A DNA stretch of 64,000 nt from Niallia sp. FSL W8-0635. GTDB lineage: Bacteria; Bacillota; Bacilli; Bacillales; Cytobacillaceae. Positions within the stretch are counted from its first letter, which is position 1. The number at the start of each line of letters is the position of its first letter. The notes under the pieces are model-generated. The model was not told the DNA's origin. It did not search any database and saw only the letters and a list, made by a program, of their open reading frames with translations. Positions 23,795 to 32,552 of this stretch are shown piece after piece. The position numbers and the translations under genes were made by a program. Where the stretch lies: the NCBI RefSeq assembly GCF_038007965.1, contig NZ_JBBOYD010000001.1:1404501-1468500 (forward strand), given 5' to 3'.

Positions 23795-26200
23795 TTGAGT
23801 AATAAAAATAAAAAGCTTTGGTACAAGAAACCTGCTGAGGAATGGGTGGAATCACTCCCAATTGGAAATGGTAGGCTTGGCGGAATGATTTATGGTGGGA
23901 TTAAGCAGGAACGAATTAGCCTAAATGAAGATACACTGTGGGCAGGCACTCCGAGAGAAGCAGATAATATTAAAGCATTTCAATACCTCGATGAAACGCG
24001 AAAATTAATTTTTGAAGGAAAATACCAAGAAGCTCAGACTATCATTGAAAATCATATGCTTGGACCTTGGTCTCATTCCTATCAGGCAATGGGCGATTTA
24101 CATTTAGAGTTCAAGCATAGTTCTCAAGCGAATGGCTATGAGAGGCAACTGGATCTAAGTACAGCTATATTTCAAACAGAATTTACGAATCACGGAGTCC
24201 ACTTTACACGAGAGACATTTGTGTCTGCGGTCGATCAAGTAATGGCGATTCGTTTAGAAAGCAACAAGCAAGGAGAACTTGATTTTGATGCTAGTTTAAC
24301 TAGTCCATTGAATTATAGCTCTTATAAAGTTGAGAAAGATTATATTGTTCTAAAAGGTCAAGCTCCGAGTATTGTAGACCCAATGCATGATCAAACAGAT
24401 GATCCTGTGAAGTATGATGATGGAAAAGGAATGACATTTCAAATACATCTACGAGCTATTGCGGAGGGAGGTCGCGTTGAAGTACATGGGTCTCGACTTA
24501 TTGTAAAAGCAGCTAACGCTGTTACTCTTTTGCTTACTGCCGCTACTAGCTTTAATGGATTTAATAAAGACCCATTTATAGAAGGTAAGGATCCTCAGTG
24601 TTTGTGTGAGCAATGGCTTGAGTCTGCTTCCAGGTATTCTTATAAAGAATTGAAGGAGCGACATATTAAAGACCATCAAAAGTATTTTAATAGAGTAGAT
24701 TTTGAACTTGAGGTTCCAGGTCATCCTTATCTCCCAACAGATGAACGTATTATGGCTGTAAGAGACGGTGAAAAGGATGATCAATTAGCTATACTATTCT
24801 TTCATTTCGGTCGCTATTTATTAATAGCCAGTTCTCGACCCGGAACTCAACCTGCTAACTTACAAGGAATATGGAATAACATGACACGTCCACCATGGAC
24901 CTCAAATTATACAACGAATATCAATACTGAAATGAATTATTGGTTAGCAGAACCATGTAATTTAGCAGAGTTTCATACACCATTATTTGAGATGATGGAA
25001 GACTTACGGATAGCTGGAAATAAAATGGCGAAAATTTATTATAACTGTCGAGGCTGGGCTGCTCACCATGGTATTGATCTTTGGAGAACGGTTACTCCTC
25101 AAGGAGGACCATCAAAGGGGCCTGCAAGTTGGGCATATTGGCCAATGACGGGTCCTTGGTTATGTCAGCATTTATGGGAACATTATGCATATAGTGGTGA
25201 TATTGAGTTTTTACGTACTACAGCATATCCAATTATGAAAGATGCGGCGCTATTTTGTCTAGATTACCTTGTTGAAGATGAGAACGGTAATTTAGTATCA
25301 GTTCCTTCTACTTCTCCGGAAAATACATTTATTGCACCAGACGGAACCCTTTCTTCTGTAAGTATGAGTTCTACGATGGACATCGCTTTAATGTGGGGAC
25401 TATTTACTAATTGTATGGAAAGTGCTTATATTCTAGGGGAAGATCATGAGTTTAGAAGAGTGGTAGAAAAGGCACGAGATCGGTTATTACCTTTACAAAT
25501 TGGTAAGCACGGTCAGTTACAGGAGTGGTTTCAAGACTTTGAAGAAGCAGAGCCAGGGCATCGTCATACAGCCCATTTATATGCACTGCATCCTGGAGGT
25601 CAAATCACCCCTAGATCAACTCCAGAACTTGCCAATGCGGTTAGAGTAACCTTAGAGCGTCGCCGTGTGTATGAGGGAACGGATACGATAGGTTGGTGTT
25701 TTGCTTGGAATGTTAACATGTACGCAAGGCTAGAAGAATCTGAATTAGCCTATGAATATTTAATGAAACTCTTAGTAAATCCATTCCCGAATCTATTTAA
25801 TGCTCACCGTCATCCGAAGTTGAAATATTTTCCATTGACAATAGAAGCTAATTTCGGCGCTACAGCAGGAATGGTAGAGATGTTAATGCAAAGCCATAAT
25901 GGAGAAATAGCCTTTCTTCCTGCACTTCCTGAAATGTGGAAGAAAGGCTATATAAAAGGAGTGCGTGCAAGAGGAGGGTATGAAGTAGATATCAAATGGG
26001 AAAATGGAGTTCTTAGTGAAGTGGTAATAAAATCAACACTTTCAGGATTATGTAAAATTAGGAGTAGCTTGACTATTCAAGTAGATGGTACGGACTATAC
26101 TCCAAATAGTAAAGGAATAATTGAATTTAAAACAGAGGCAAATAAGGTCTACATACTTAGCCTTGTGCATGTAAAGACAGCCTTAAATGGAATAAATTAG
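23795..26200 (+). CDS. GH95 alpha-L-fucosidase/alpha-L-galactosidase, copy 1 (Asp-to-Glu at a catalytic position)
   Basis: 801 residues: N-terminal beta-sandwich (KPAEEWVESLPIGNGRLGGM), (alpha/alpha)6 catalytic barrel, C-terminal beta-domain. GH95 motifs seen: [27 protein letters not shown] (the two assisting Asn), STSPEN (acid Glu) and ANFGATAGM. Where GH95 has IDGNFG, with the Asp assigned a base role in Bifidobacterium AfcA, this copy has IEANFG (Glu codon at 25844), while copy 2 keeps Asp. The start is TTG 23795, 4 bases after AAGGGGTGAG; an upstream ATG (23717) lies inside GH42 and has no site. Family members release L-fucose or L-galactose, both found in pectin and xyloglucan side chains. 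Confidence 0.88.
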   Translation: MSNKNKKLWYKKPAEEWVESLPIGNGRLGGMIYGGIKQERISLNEDTLWAGTPREADNIKAFQYLDETRKLIFEGKYQEAQTIIENHMLGPWSHSYQAMGDLHLEFKHSSQANGYERQLDLSTAIFQTEFTNHGVHFTRETFVSAVDQVMAIRLESNKQGELDFDASLTSPLNYSSYKVEKDYIVLKGQAPSIVDPMHDQTDDPVKYDDGKGMTFQIHLRAIAEGGRVEVHGSRLIVKAANAVTLLLTAATSFNGFNKDPFIEGKDPQCLCEQWLESASRYSYKELKERHIKDHQKYFNRVDFELEVPGHPYLPTDERIMAVRDGEKDDQLAILFFHFGRYLLIASSRPGTQPANLQGIWNNMTRPPWTSNYTTNINTEMNYWLAEPCNLAEFHTPLFEMMEDLRIAGNKMAKIYYNCRGWAAHHGIDLWRTVTPQGGPSKGPASWAYWPMTGPWLCQHLWEHYAYSGDIEFLRTTAYPIMKDAALFCLDYLVEDENGNLVSVPSTSPENTFIAPDGTLSSVSMSSTMDIALMWGLFTNCMESAYILGEDHEFRRVVEKARDRLLPLQIGKHGQLQEWFQDFEEAEPGHRHTAHLYALHPGGQITPRSTPELANAVRVTLERRRVYEGTDTIGWCFAWNVNMYARLEESELAYEYLMKLLVNPFPNLFNAHRHPKLKYFPLTIEANFGATAGMVEMLMQSHNGEIAFLPALPEMWKKGYIKGVRARGGYEVDIKWENGVLSEVVIKSTLSGLCKIRSSLTIQVDGTDYTPNSKGIIEFKTEANKVYILSLVHVKTALNGIN

Positions 26201-26215
26201 AGGAGGGAAAATGAC

Positions 26216-26923
26216 ATGGTGACAATGTCAAGACCAGATGTGATTAGACCAGGACTTTTTGGTGGGGTAATCTCTGCAGATACACGAAGAAATGTTTTTG
26301 ACTATCATAATGAAGTGTTAATTTCTCATCAGACAAAAATAGATTTCCTATTTATTGGAGATTCTATTACAGATATGTGGGACGTTGAAACTTATTTTGG
26401 AGGGAAAGGAAACCGGATTGTGAACAGAGGAATTGGTGGGGATATGACTCCCTATTTGTTACGCCGATTTCCAGCCGATTGTGTCCAATTAAAACCGAGA
26501 TATGCCATTATTCTCATTGGTGTTAATAATACATGGGCGTTAGATGCATGGAGAGCATGTGATATTCCAAAACCAGGGAAATTACAAAAAGAGATTGTGG
26601 GAGATATCTTGAAAATGGTTAATCTTGCTATGGATGATGGAATTATACCAATAGTTTGTTCGATTCTTCCCACATGTATTGATACAAATAAACAAACTGA
26701 ACAAAGAAATGAGTTAATTAATGCAATCAATCAACAGTTAAAAAAAGAAGCAGAAAATCTTTCTATTCCATTTGTTAATTATCATTCTTATTTAGTAGCT
26801 GAGGACGGTAAAACGTTAAAACCTGGCTTAGCTGAGGATGGACTTCATCCGCATGTACTAGGGTATAATATAATGGCAGATGCTTTACGCAAAGAATTAA
26901 GTAAATATAATATTTCCATCTAA
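26216..26923 (+). CDS. SGNH/GDSL hydrolase, probable carbohydrate acetylesterase
   Basis: 235 residues with all four SGNH blocks: FIGDSITDMW (nucleophile Ser), NRGIGGD (oxyanion Gly), LIGVNNTW (Asn) and EDGLHPHVLGY (Asp-x2-His). No signal peptide, so it acts on imported sugars in the cytoplasm. Being last in an operon of glycosidases, like YesT/YesY in B. subtilis pectin clusters, it probably removes acetyl groups that block the glycosidases. Direct substrate evidence is lacking. ATG 26216 with AGGAGGG 8 bases upstream. Confidence 0.85.
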   Translation: MVTMSRPDVIRPGLFGGVISADTRRNVFDYHNEVLISHQTKIDFLFIGDSITDMWDVETYFGGKGNRIVNRGIGGDMTPYLLRRFPADCVQLKPRYAIILIGVNNTWALDAWRACDIPKPGKLQKEIVGDILKMVNLAMDDGIIPIVCSILPTCIDTNKQTEQRNELINAINQQLKKEAENLSIPFVNYHSYLVAEDGKTLKPGLAEDGLHPHVLGYNIMADALRKELSKYNISI

Positions 26924-26937
26924 ATAAAGCACTTAGA

Positions 26938-26974
26938 AAGTTGATCCTATGTAAAAAGGGGTCAGCTTTTTTTA
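26938..26974 (+). terminator. Terminator closing the kinase-GH operon
   Basis: AAGTTGATCC pairs with GGGTCAGCTT-type right arm (10 bp, two G-U), followed by a run of T's. The 316-base gap from here to 27239 also holds the shared motif, a cre and a promoter, described separately. Confidence 0.8.
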
Positions 26975-27004
26975 TTAAGGAAAAGAAATAAAATGTAATG
27001 GTAC

Positions 27005-27038
27005 TTAATTTTAAGACTTTTAATTAAAAATAAGCACT
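27005..27038 (+). promoter_or_regulatory. 34-bp motif, second copy
   Basis: Partner of 6042-6075 (28 of 34 identical). It ends 75 bases before the -35 box of the importer promoter, a reasonable distance for an AraC-type activator site. Role not proven. Confidence 0.4.
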
Positions 27039-27101
27039 GTTAACTAGTTTAAAGGAAAGATAAAATTTAATTAAGAGTTTGATATATAAGGATTGTAATA
27101 A

Positions 27102-27141
27102 ATGTAAACGCTTTGATTTTTCTGGGTGAAAATCTTATAAA
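27102..27141 (+). promoter_or_regulatory. Sigma-A promoter overlapped by a cre, ABC importer
   Basis: TTGATT (27113-27118), 17 bases, TATAAA (27136-27141). The cre-like ATGTAAACGCTTTGAT (27102-27117, mismatched only in the last two positions) covers the -35 box, so CcpA binding would block RNA polymerase. Confidence 0.6.
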
Positions 27142-27239
27142 TAAGTACCTTAATCTTAAATTTCGTCAATATCTCAGTTAGACAGCATGGTGATAGAATT
27201 TAGAAAAATGGTATAGCAGATAGGAAAGGAGAGAGGGAT

Positions 27240-28229
27240 TTGAAGAGTGAAACTAAGAAGTCTAGTGAAAATATACCAGTATTTAAGACCTCTAAACGAC
27301 CGGTTTGGAAGCGCTTAAAGTCGCAGAAATTCCCACAGCTTTTTGTTTGGTCGGGCCTTATTGTTTTATTTCTTTTTCACTACCTACCAATGTTTGGAAT
27401 TTTAATGGCTTTTAAAGATTACTCTATTAATGAAGGAATTAAGGGGATTTTTACAAGTGAATGGGTTGGTCTTAAGTATTTTAAGGAATTTTTTAATGAT
27501 TACCAATTTGAAAGAATTATAAAAAATACCCTTTCTATTAGTTTCTTAAAATTGATTTTTACGTTTCCGGTACCAATTTTACTGGCTTTAATGCTAAATG
27601 AAGCTCGAAATAAATATGTGAAAAGAATTGTTCAAACTACAAGTTATTTTCCCCACTTTATCTCTTGGGTAGTTGTTGTTGGTTTGGTATCAGTTTTTTT
27701 ATCAACTGATAGTGGGCTAATAAATAACTTATTATTGAAATTTGGAATAATAAAAGAACCGCTTGCGTTCATGTCTGATCCAGATAAATTTTATAGTTTA
27801 GCAGTAATAACAGCTATGTGGAAAGAAGCAGGGTGGTGGACGATTATATTTTTGGCAGCAATCAGTGGCATTGATCCCTCTCAATATGAAGCTGCAGAGA
27901 TGGATGGTGCAGGTCGCTTAAGAAGAATTTGGCATATTACCCTTCCTGCAATTAGAGGTACGATCATTGTAGTATTAATTCTAGCAATTGGTAGTTTACT
28001 TGGTGGTGGTTTAGTAGGATCCAACTTCGAACAAGCATTTTTGTTAGGTAATCCTGTTAACGCTGAAAGTTCAGAAATCCTCCAAACTTATGCGTTTAAA
28101 ATGGGATTGGCACAAGGACGTTATTCTTATGCAACAGCTATTGACCTATTACAGTCAATAATTGCTGTTATATTAATCTTTGGCAGTAACTGGTTAGCAA
28201 AGAAAACAACAAAAACAGGATTATTTTAA
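27240..28229 (+). CDS. lplB: ABC sugar permease, LplB family
   Basis: 329 residues: basic cytoplasmic start, six membrane helices and the permease EAA loop (EAAEMDGAGRLRRIWHITLPAI, shown here as its EAAEMDGAGRLRRIWHITL core) that contacts the ATPase. LplB/YteP type, which takes up oligosaccharides from pectin in Bacillus. TTG start with AAAGGAGAGAGG upstream. The ATPase partner is not in the window, as is usual: such importers share an MsmX-like ATPase encoded elsewhere. First gene of lplB-ytcP-lplA-lplA. Confidence 0.9.
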   Translation: MKSETKKSSENIPVFKTSKRPVWKRLKSQKFPQLFVWSGLIVLFLFHYLPMFGILMAFKDYSINEGIKGIFTSEWVGLKYFKEFFNDYQFERIIKNTLSISFLKLIFTFPVPILLALMLNEARNKYVKRIVQTTSYFPHFISWVVVVGLVSVFLSTDSGLINNLLLKFGIIKEPLAFMSDPDKFYSLAVITAMWKEAGWWTIIFLAAISGIDPSQYEAAEMDGAGRLRRIWHITLPAIRGTIIVVLILAIGSLLGGGLVGSNFEQAFLLGNPVNAESSEILQTYAFKMGLAQGRYSYATAIDLLQSIIAVILIFGSNWLAKKTTKTGLF

Positions 28230-28248
28230 TGAAGAAAGGAGGACTATG

Positions 28249-29133
28249 ATGAGAAGAACAATAGAAGATAAAATCGTAGATGGCGTTAACTATACACTGT
28301 TAGCAATCATCTTTGTCATCACATTTTATCCTTTTTACTACTTAATTATCATTTCATTTAATGAAGGATTAGATGCATCATTAGGAGGAATTTATTTTTG
28401 GCCGAGAGAGTTCTCACTTGTAAACTATACAACAATTCTAAGTGATCCTAAATGGATAGCGGCATTTTTTGTCAGTGTCGCTAGAACATTAGTTGGGACG
28501 CTGTTAGGTGTATTATTTACTTGTATGGTAGCCTATGGTTTAGCCAACAAGAATCTATTGTTCAAAAATATTTATTATCCAATTTTTATCGTTGGAATGT
28601 ATGTATCGGGTGGATTAATTCCATTCTATGTAGTTTTAAGACATTTACATCTACTAAATACATTTTGGGTGTATGTCATACCATCAATGCTTAATTTATT
28701 TCTATTACTTATAGCCATTTCTTTTTTTCGGGAAATTCCTTCTGAATTGGAAGAATCAGCGAGAATTGATGGTGCAAATGACTTGAAAATATTCTATTCT
28801 ATTATCCTGCCAATCTCTAAACCGATTCTTGCAACTATGTCTTTATTTATCGGCGTTGGTCAATGGAATTCTTGGTTAGATTCTGCTTACTATGTACAAA
28901 ACGAAAATTTGAGAACGTTAACATACAGAATGATTGAGCTAATTAATACGTCAAGTGTTCCGACAGACTTACAGGGTCCTGCAGTAGAATTAGCAACACA
29001 AGCAGCACAAGCAACTCCATTTTCATTAGAAATCACAGCAATGGTTATAGCGATTGTTCCAATTTTATGTGTTTATCCTTTCTTGCAAAAGTATTTTGTT
29101 AAGGGTGCAACAATTGGTGCTGTGAAAGGATGA
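28249..29133 (+). CDS. ytcP: ABC sugar permease, YtcP family
   Basis: About 294 residues, six membrane helices, EAA loop ESARIDGANDLKIFYSIILP. Forms the heterodimeric channel with the LplB protein. Of two adjacent ATGs (28246, 28249) the second is better spaced (6 bases) from AGGAGG. The gene follows lplB after 19 bases. Confidence 0.9.
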   Translation: MRRTIEDKIVDGVNYTLLAIIFVITFYPFYYLIIISFNEGLDASLGGIYFWPREFSLVNYTTILSDPKWIAAFFVSVARTLVGTLLGVLFTCMVAYGLANKNLLFKNIYYPIFIVGMYVSGGLIPFYVVLRHLHLLNTFWVYVIPSMLNLFLLLIAISFFREIPSELEESARIDGANDLKIFYSIILPISKPILATMSLFIGVGQWNSWLDSAYYVQNENLRTLTYRMIELINTSSVPTDLQGPAVELATQAAQATPFSLEITAMVIAIVPILCVYPFLQKYFVKGATIGAVKG

Positions 29134-29215
29134 TCATTATGGTATTTACACTTAACTTAATAACGGTTAGCTTATTAAGTCAAGTGTTACTATAAAATAT
29201 TCTAGGAGGCTTACC

Positions 29216-30784
29216 ATGAAAAAGACGTTTGGAATGGGCTTTAAATATTTTGCAATTCTACTATTAGCTATTTCTATACTGGCTGGCTGTCAGAGTACTG
29301 ACACATCTTCTGATACTAGCAAAGAAAACAAAGCAGCAGAAGATAAAGATGGAATAACTGAGCTTACCATGTTTGTGGATCAATCATTCTGGCCACTAAA
29401 AGATTGGTCTGGTGAAATTCCAGAAGAAATCATGAAAAAGACTGGTATTAAACTTAAGGTTCAAGTAGCTACTGATGGTCAACAATTACCTTTAATGATT
29501 TCATCTGGTGATTTACCAGATATGGTATTCACGACAAATCAGTTCCAGCAAATGTCCGATTCAAACGTATCCTATACATGGGATGAATTAATTGAAAAGT
29601 ATAATATTAAAGACTTTGATATTGATCCTATGGCAAGGGTTCTTAATGAAGCTCCGAATGGAAAATTGTACTCAGTAAAAAATGGTTTTACTAACCCAGA
29701 AGATTTTCAAAATACACCAGCAGCGTTAGGAAACGTACCGTCTTTCGCATTTCGTCCTGATATTTTAGAAGAGCTAGGTAATCCCAAAATGGAATCCTTA
29801 GATGATTTAGTAGATGTATTGAAACAGGTTAAACAAAAATATCCTGATATGACTCCACTCGTTATGAATCCGAATGCAATTGGTCAATACTTCCGTGTTA
29901 ATTTTGGTGCACCTTATCTTGGATGGGTGAATCTTGATGGTCAAGTAAAATATTACATTAGTCATCCAAACCAAAAAGAATACTATGTGTTTATGAATAA
30001 GTTATATCGTGAAGGTTTAATTACTGCTGAGAACTTTACTTGGAATGAACCGAATAAAGCAAAAGAAATGATTATTAATGGGCAAGCTTTTTCCATTAAC
30101 AATGTAAATGCAACACCTACTATTAATTCTGAAATTAAAGCAGCTGGTAAAGATTTTGTGATTTCCCAAGCAACAAAATTAATAGGAGAAGAGCCTGCAC
30201 TATATCCAGCGGCTGGAGGATGGTCAGGAACTTTTATTACGAAAAAATCTAAAAATCCAGAAGCTGCTATAAAATTCCTTCAGTTCATGCAAAGTGAAGA
30301 AGGGCAGAAACTAGGACTATGGGGAATTGAAGGGAAACACTGGACAATGGATAAGCCAATTGAAGAAGGGGGATATCCAGAATTTACATTTGATTCACAG
30401 GATGCTACTGAACAACAAAAAATTGGAGTAGTATGGTGGGGATTATTAGCAGATGATGGGATTTATGAGCAGGTTCAACGATATGTACCAGGAACTGAAC
30501 AGACAGAAGCACAAGTTGATGCAAAACAGTATGTTGTTTCAAATCCATTGTTAGGTGCTATCAATCCACCTGCAGGATCTGATGAACAAGTTATTAAAGC
30601 AAATATTGATAATATGATTACCAATGAACAAGCAAAGATTTTCTTAGCAAAATCTGAAAAGGAAGCAGAAAAAGCATTTGATAATATGATGAAAACTGCA
30701 GAAAGTATTGGATTATCGAAGTTAGAAGATTATGCACAAAAACGCTATGAAGAAGCAACTCAACGGTATGAGGAAGTAAAATAA
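29216..30784 (+). CDS. lplA: LplA-type sugar-binding lipoprotein, copy 1
   Basis: 522 residues. The lipoprotein signal peptide ends in the lipobox LAGC (about residue 24), so the protein is anchored on the outer face of the membrane. A Ser/Asp-rich linker is followed by a type 2 extracellular solute-binding domain of the LplA/YtcQ group (about 45-515). Aromatic residues typical of oligosaccharide clefts are plentiful (SFWPLKDW, GGWSGTF, GVVWWGLL). It delivers the oligosaccharide to LplB/YtcP. It shares most of its sequence with the next gene, including the leader ..AGGAGGCTTAC before the ATG. Confidence 0.9.
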   Translation: MKKTFGMGFKYFAILLLAISILAGCQSTDTSSDTSKENKAAEDKDGITELTMFVDQSFWPLKDWSGEIPEEIMKKTGIKLKVQVATDGQQLPLMISSGDLPDMVFTTNQFQQMSDSNVSYTWDELIEKYNIKDFDIDPMARVLNEAPNGKLYSVKNGFTNPEDFQNTPAALGNVPSFAFRPDILEELGNPKMESLDDLVDVLKQVKQKYPDMTPLVMNPNAIGQYFRVNFGAPYLGWVNLDGQVKYYISHPNQKEYYVFMNKLYREGLITAENFTWNEPNKAKEMIINGQAFSINNVNATPTINSEIKAAGKDFVISQATKLIGEEPALYPAAGGWSGTFITKKSKNPEAAIKFLQFMQSEEGQKLGLWGIEGKHWTMDKPIEEGGYPEFTFDSQDATEQQKIGVVWWGLLADDGIYEQVQRYVPGTEQTEAQVDAKQYVVSNPLLGAINPPAGSDEQVIKANIDNMITNEQAKIFLAKSEKEAEKAFDNMMKTAESIGLSKLEDYAQKRYEEATQRYEEVK

Positions 30785-30853
30785 TTTTATGTATATATAA
30801 CATACTTTTTTAAGCGCTTTCTTATGATAGGTGATTGGGAATGGAAGAAAGTA

Positions 30854-30888
30854 ATATTCACCATTCAATAAAGCTGAATGGTGAATAT
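30854..30888 (+). other. Intercistronic hairpin between the two lplA genes
   Basis: A perfect 14-bp stem (ATATTCACCATTCA against its complement) with a 7-base loop and no T-tract, 26 bases before the second lplA. Such structures often protect the upstream mRNA from 3' decay or set unequal expression. An AAGCGCTT palindrome just before it (30812-30819) is a poor cre match. Confidence 0.65.
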
Positions 30889-30913
30889 ACATATTGAATT
30901 TAGGAGGCTTACA

Positions 30914-32476
30914 ATGAAAAAGAGGTTTAGGTTAAGTAGTATATTTCTTACTTTGTTATTACTAGCTCTTTCATTTTTAACAGGATGCCAAAGTTCTGAA
31001 ACCAATGGAGAGAATGATTCTAAAGCAAATTCGGATTCAGATGGTCCAATTGAATTAACGATGTTTGTTGATCAAACGTTCTGGCCATTAAAAGAGTGGT
31101 CAGGTAAAATTCCAGAAGAAATTACGAAAAGAACGGGTATTAAGCTTAAAGTCCAAGTTGCAACTGATGGGCAGCAATTACCATTAATGATATCTTCAGG
31201 TGATTTACCTGACATGGTTTTCACTTCCTCTCAGTTCCATACCATGTCAAATTCAGAAATTTCTTATACATGGGATGAATTGATTGAAAAGTATAACATA
31301 AAAGATTTTGAGATTGATCCAATGGCAAGAGTACTGAACGAAGGAGAAGACGGGAAACTTTACTCTGTAAAAAATGGTTTCACTAGCCCAGATGAATTTA
31401 AGAATACACCTGCTGCATTAGGAAATGTCCCATCATTAGCACTTCGACCAGATATTCTTAAAGAATTAGGGGATCCAAAGATTGAATCTTTAGATGACTT
31501 AGTGGATGTATTTAGACAAGTAAAAGAAAAATATCCAGATATGATTCCACTTGTTATGAATCCAAACGCTATTGGTCAGTATTTCCGTGTCAATTTTGGC
31601 GTTCCTTATCAGGGTTGGATGGAAGTTGGTGGAAAGGTAGATTATTACATTAATCATCCGGAACAATATGATTATTATATGTTCATGAATAAACTATATC
31701 GTGAAGGTCTCATTACGGCCGAAAACTTTACTTGGAATGAACCAAATAAAGCGAAAGAACTAATTATCAACGGTCAGGCTTTTGCGATTAATAATTTAAA
31801 TGCAGTTCCAACCATTAATAATGAAATTAAAGCTGCAGGTAACGACTTTGAAATTGCTCAGCAAACGAAGCTTTTTGGTGAAAATCCTGGTTTATTTGCA
31901 GATAGCAGTGGATGGTCTGGTACATTTATAACAAAGAATTCTAAAAATCCAGAAGCAGCTATTAAATTCCTACAATTCATGAATAGTGAAGAAGGTCAGA
32001 AACTAGGTTTATGGGGTATTGAAGGGGAACATTGGACAATGGATAAGTCACTTGAAGAAGGGGGATATCCAGTATTTACTTTCGATTCCCAGGATGCGGT
32101 TGAACAACAAAAACTAGGAGTTGTTTGGTGGGGGTTACTAGCAGATAACGGTATTTATGAGCAAGTACAACGTTATGTTCCAGATTCGCCAACTTCTCAG
32201 GCTATGATTGATGCAAAACAATATGTAAATTCAGACCCTATGTTGGGTGCAGTCAATCCACCAGCTGGTTCTGATGCTCAAGTAATCAAAGCTAATATTG
32301 ATAATATGATTACGAATGAACAAGCTAAAATTTATCTAGCAAAATCGGAAGCCGAAGCAAAGAAAGCTTACGAAAGCATGATGAAAACCGCAGAGGATAT
32401 TGGTTTATCAAAATTAGAGGATTATGCAAATAAGCGCTACGAAGAAGTAGTTAAGAGATATAACGAGGTTAAATAA
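30914..32476 (+). CDS. LplA-type sugar-binding lipoprotein, copy 2
   Basis: 520 residues from ATG 30914 (AGGAGG 7 bases upstream; a GTG at 30878 lies in the hairpin and is rejected). Lipobox LTGC, then the same solute-binding domain as copy 1, very similar from about residue 40 to the end. Differences cluster in the ligand-side segments (LGWVNLDGQVKYYISHPNQ against QGWMEVGGKVDYYINHPEQ; GEEPALYPAAG against GENPGLFADSS), pointing to related but not identical sugars, or different chain lengths, sharing one channel. A recent tandem duplication is the likely origin. Confidence 0.9.
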   Translation: MKKRFRLSSIFLTLLLLALSFLTGCQSSETNGENDSKANSDSDGPIELTMFVDQTFWPLKEWSGKIPEEITKRTGIKLKVQVATDGQQLPLMISSGDLPDMVFTSSQFHTMSNSEISYTWDELIEKYNIKDFEIDPMARVLNEGEDGKLYSVKNGFTSPDEFKNTPAALGNVPSLALRPDILKELGDPKIESLDDLVDVFRQVKEKYPDMIPLVMNPNAIGQYFRVNFGVPYQGWMEVGGKVDYYINHPEQYDYYMFMNKLYREGLITAENFTWNEPNKAKELIINGQAFAINNLNAVPTINNEIKAAGNDFEIAQQTKLFGENPGLFADSSGWSGTFITKNSKNPEAAIKFLQFMNSEEGQKLGLWGIEGEHWTMDKSLEEGGYPVFTFDSQDAVEQQKLGVVWWGLLADNGIYEQVQRYVPDSPTSQAMIDAKQYVNSDPMLGAVNPPAGSDAQVIKANIDNMITNEQAKIYLAKSEAEAKKAYESMMKTAEDIGLSKLEDYANKRYEEVVKRYNEVK

Positions 32477-32490
32477 TTTGTTTAGTCCAT

Positions 32491-32525
32491 TTAGGTAAGG
32501 CATCCACGTCTTACCTAATTTTTTT
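32491..32525 (+). terminator. Terminator after the importer operon
   Basis: TTAGGTAAG / CTTACCTAA, 9 bp, 10-base loop, then seven T's. The GH95 gene behind it starts only 28 bases later, so it depends on read-through or on an undetected promoter. Confidence 0.85.
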
Positions 32526-32552
32526 AATAACCTTTAAGAGGAAGTGAAGAAT

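Noticed and set aside
30812..30827. cre-like AAGCGCTT between the lplA genes
   Set aside because: Fails the TG and CA ends of the consensus; a chance palindrome is enough to explain it.
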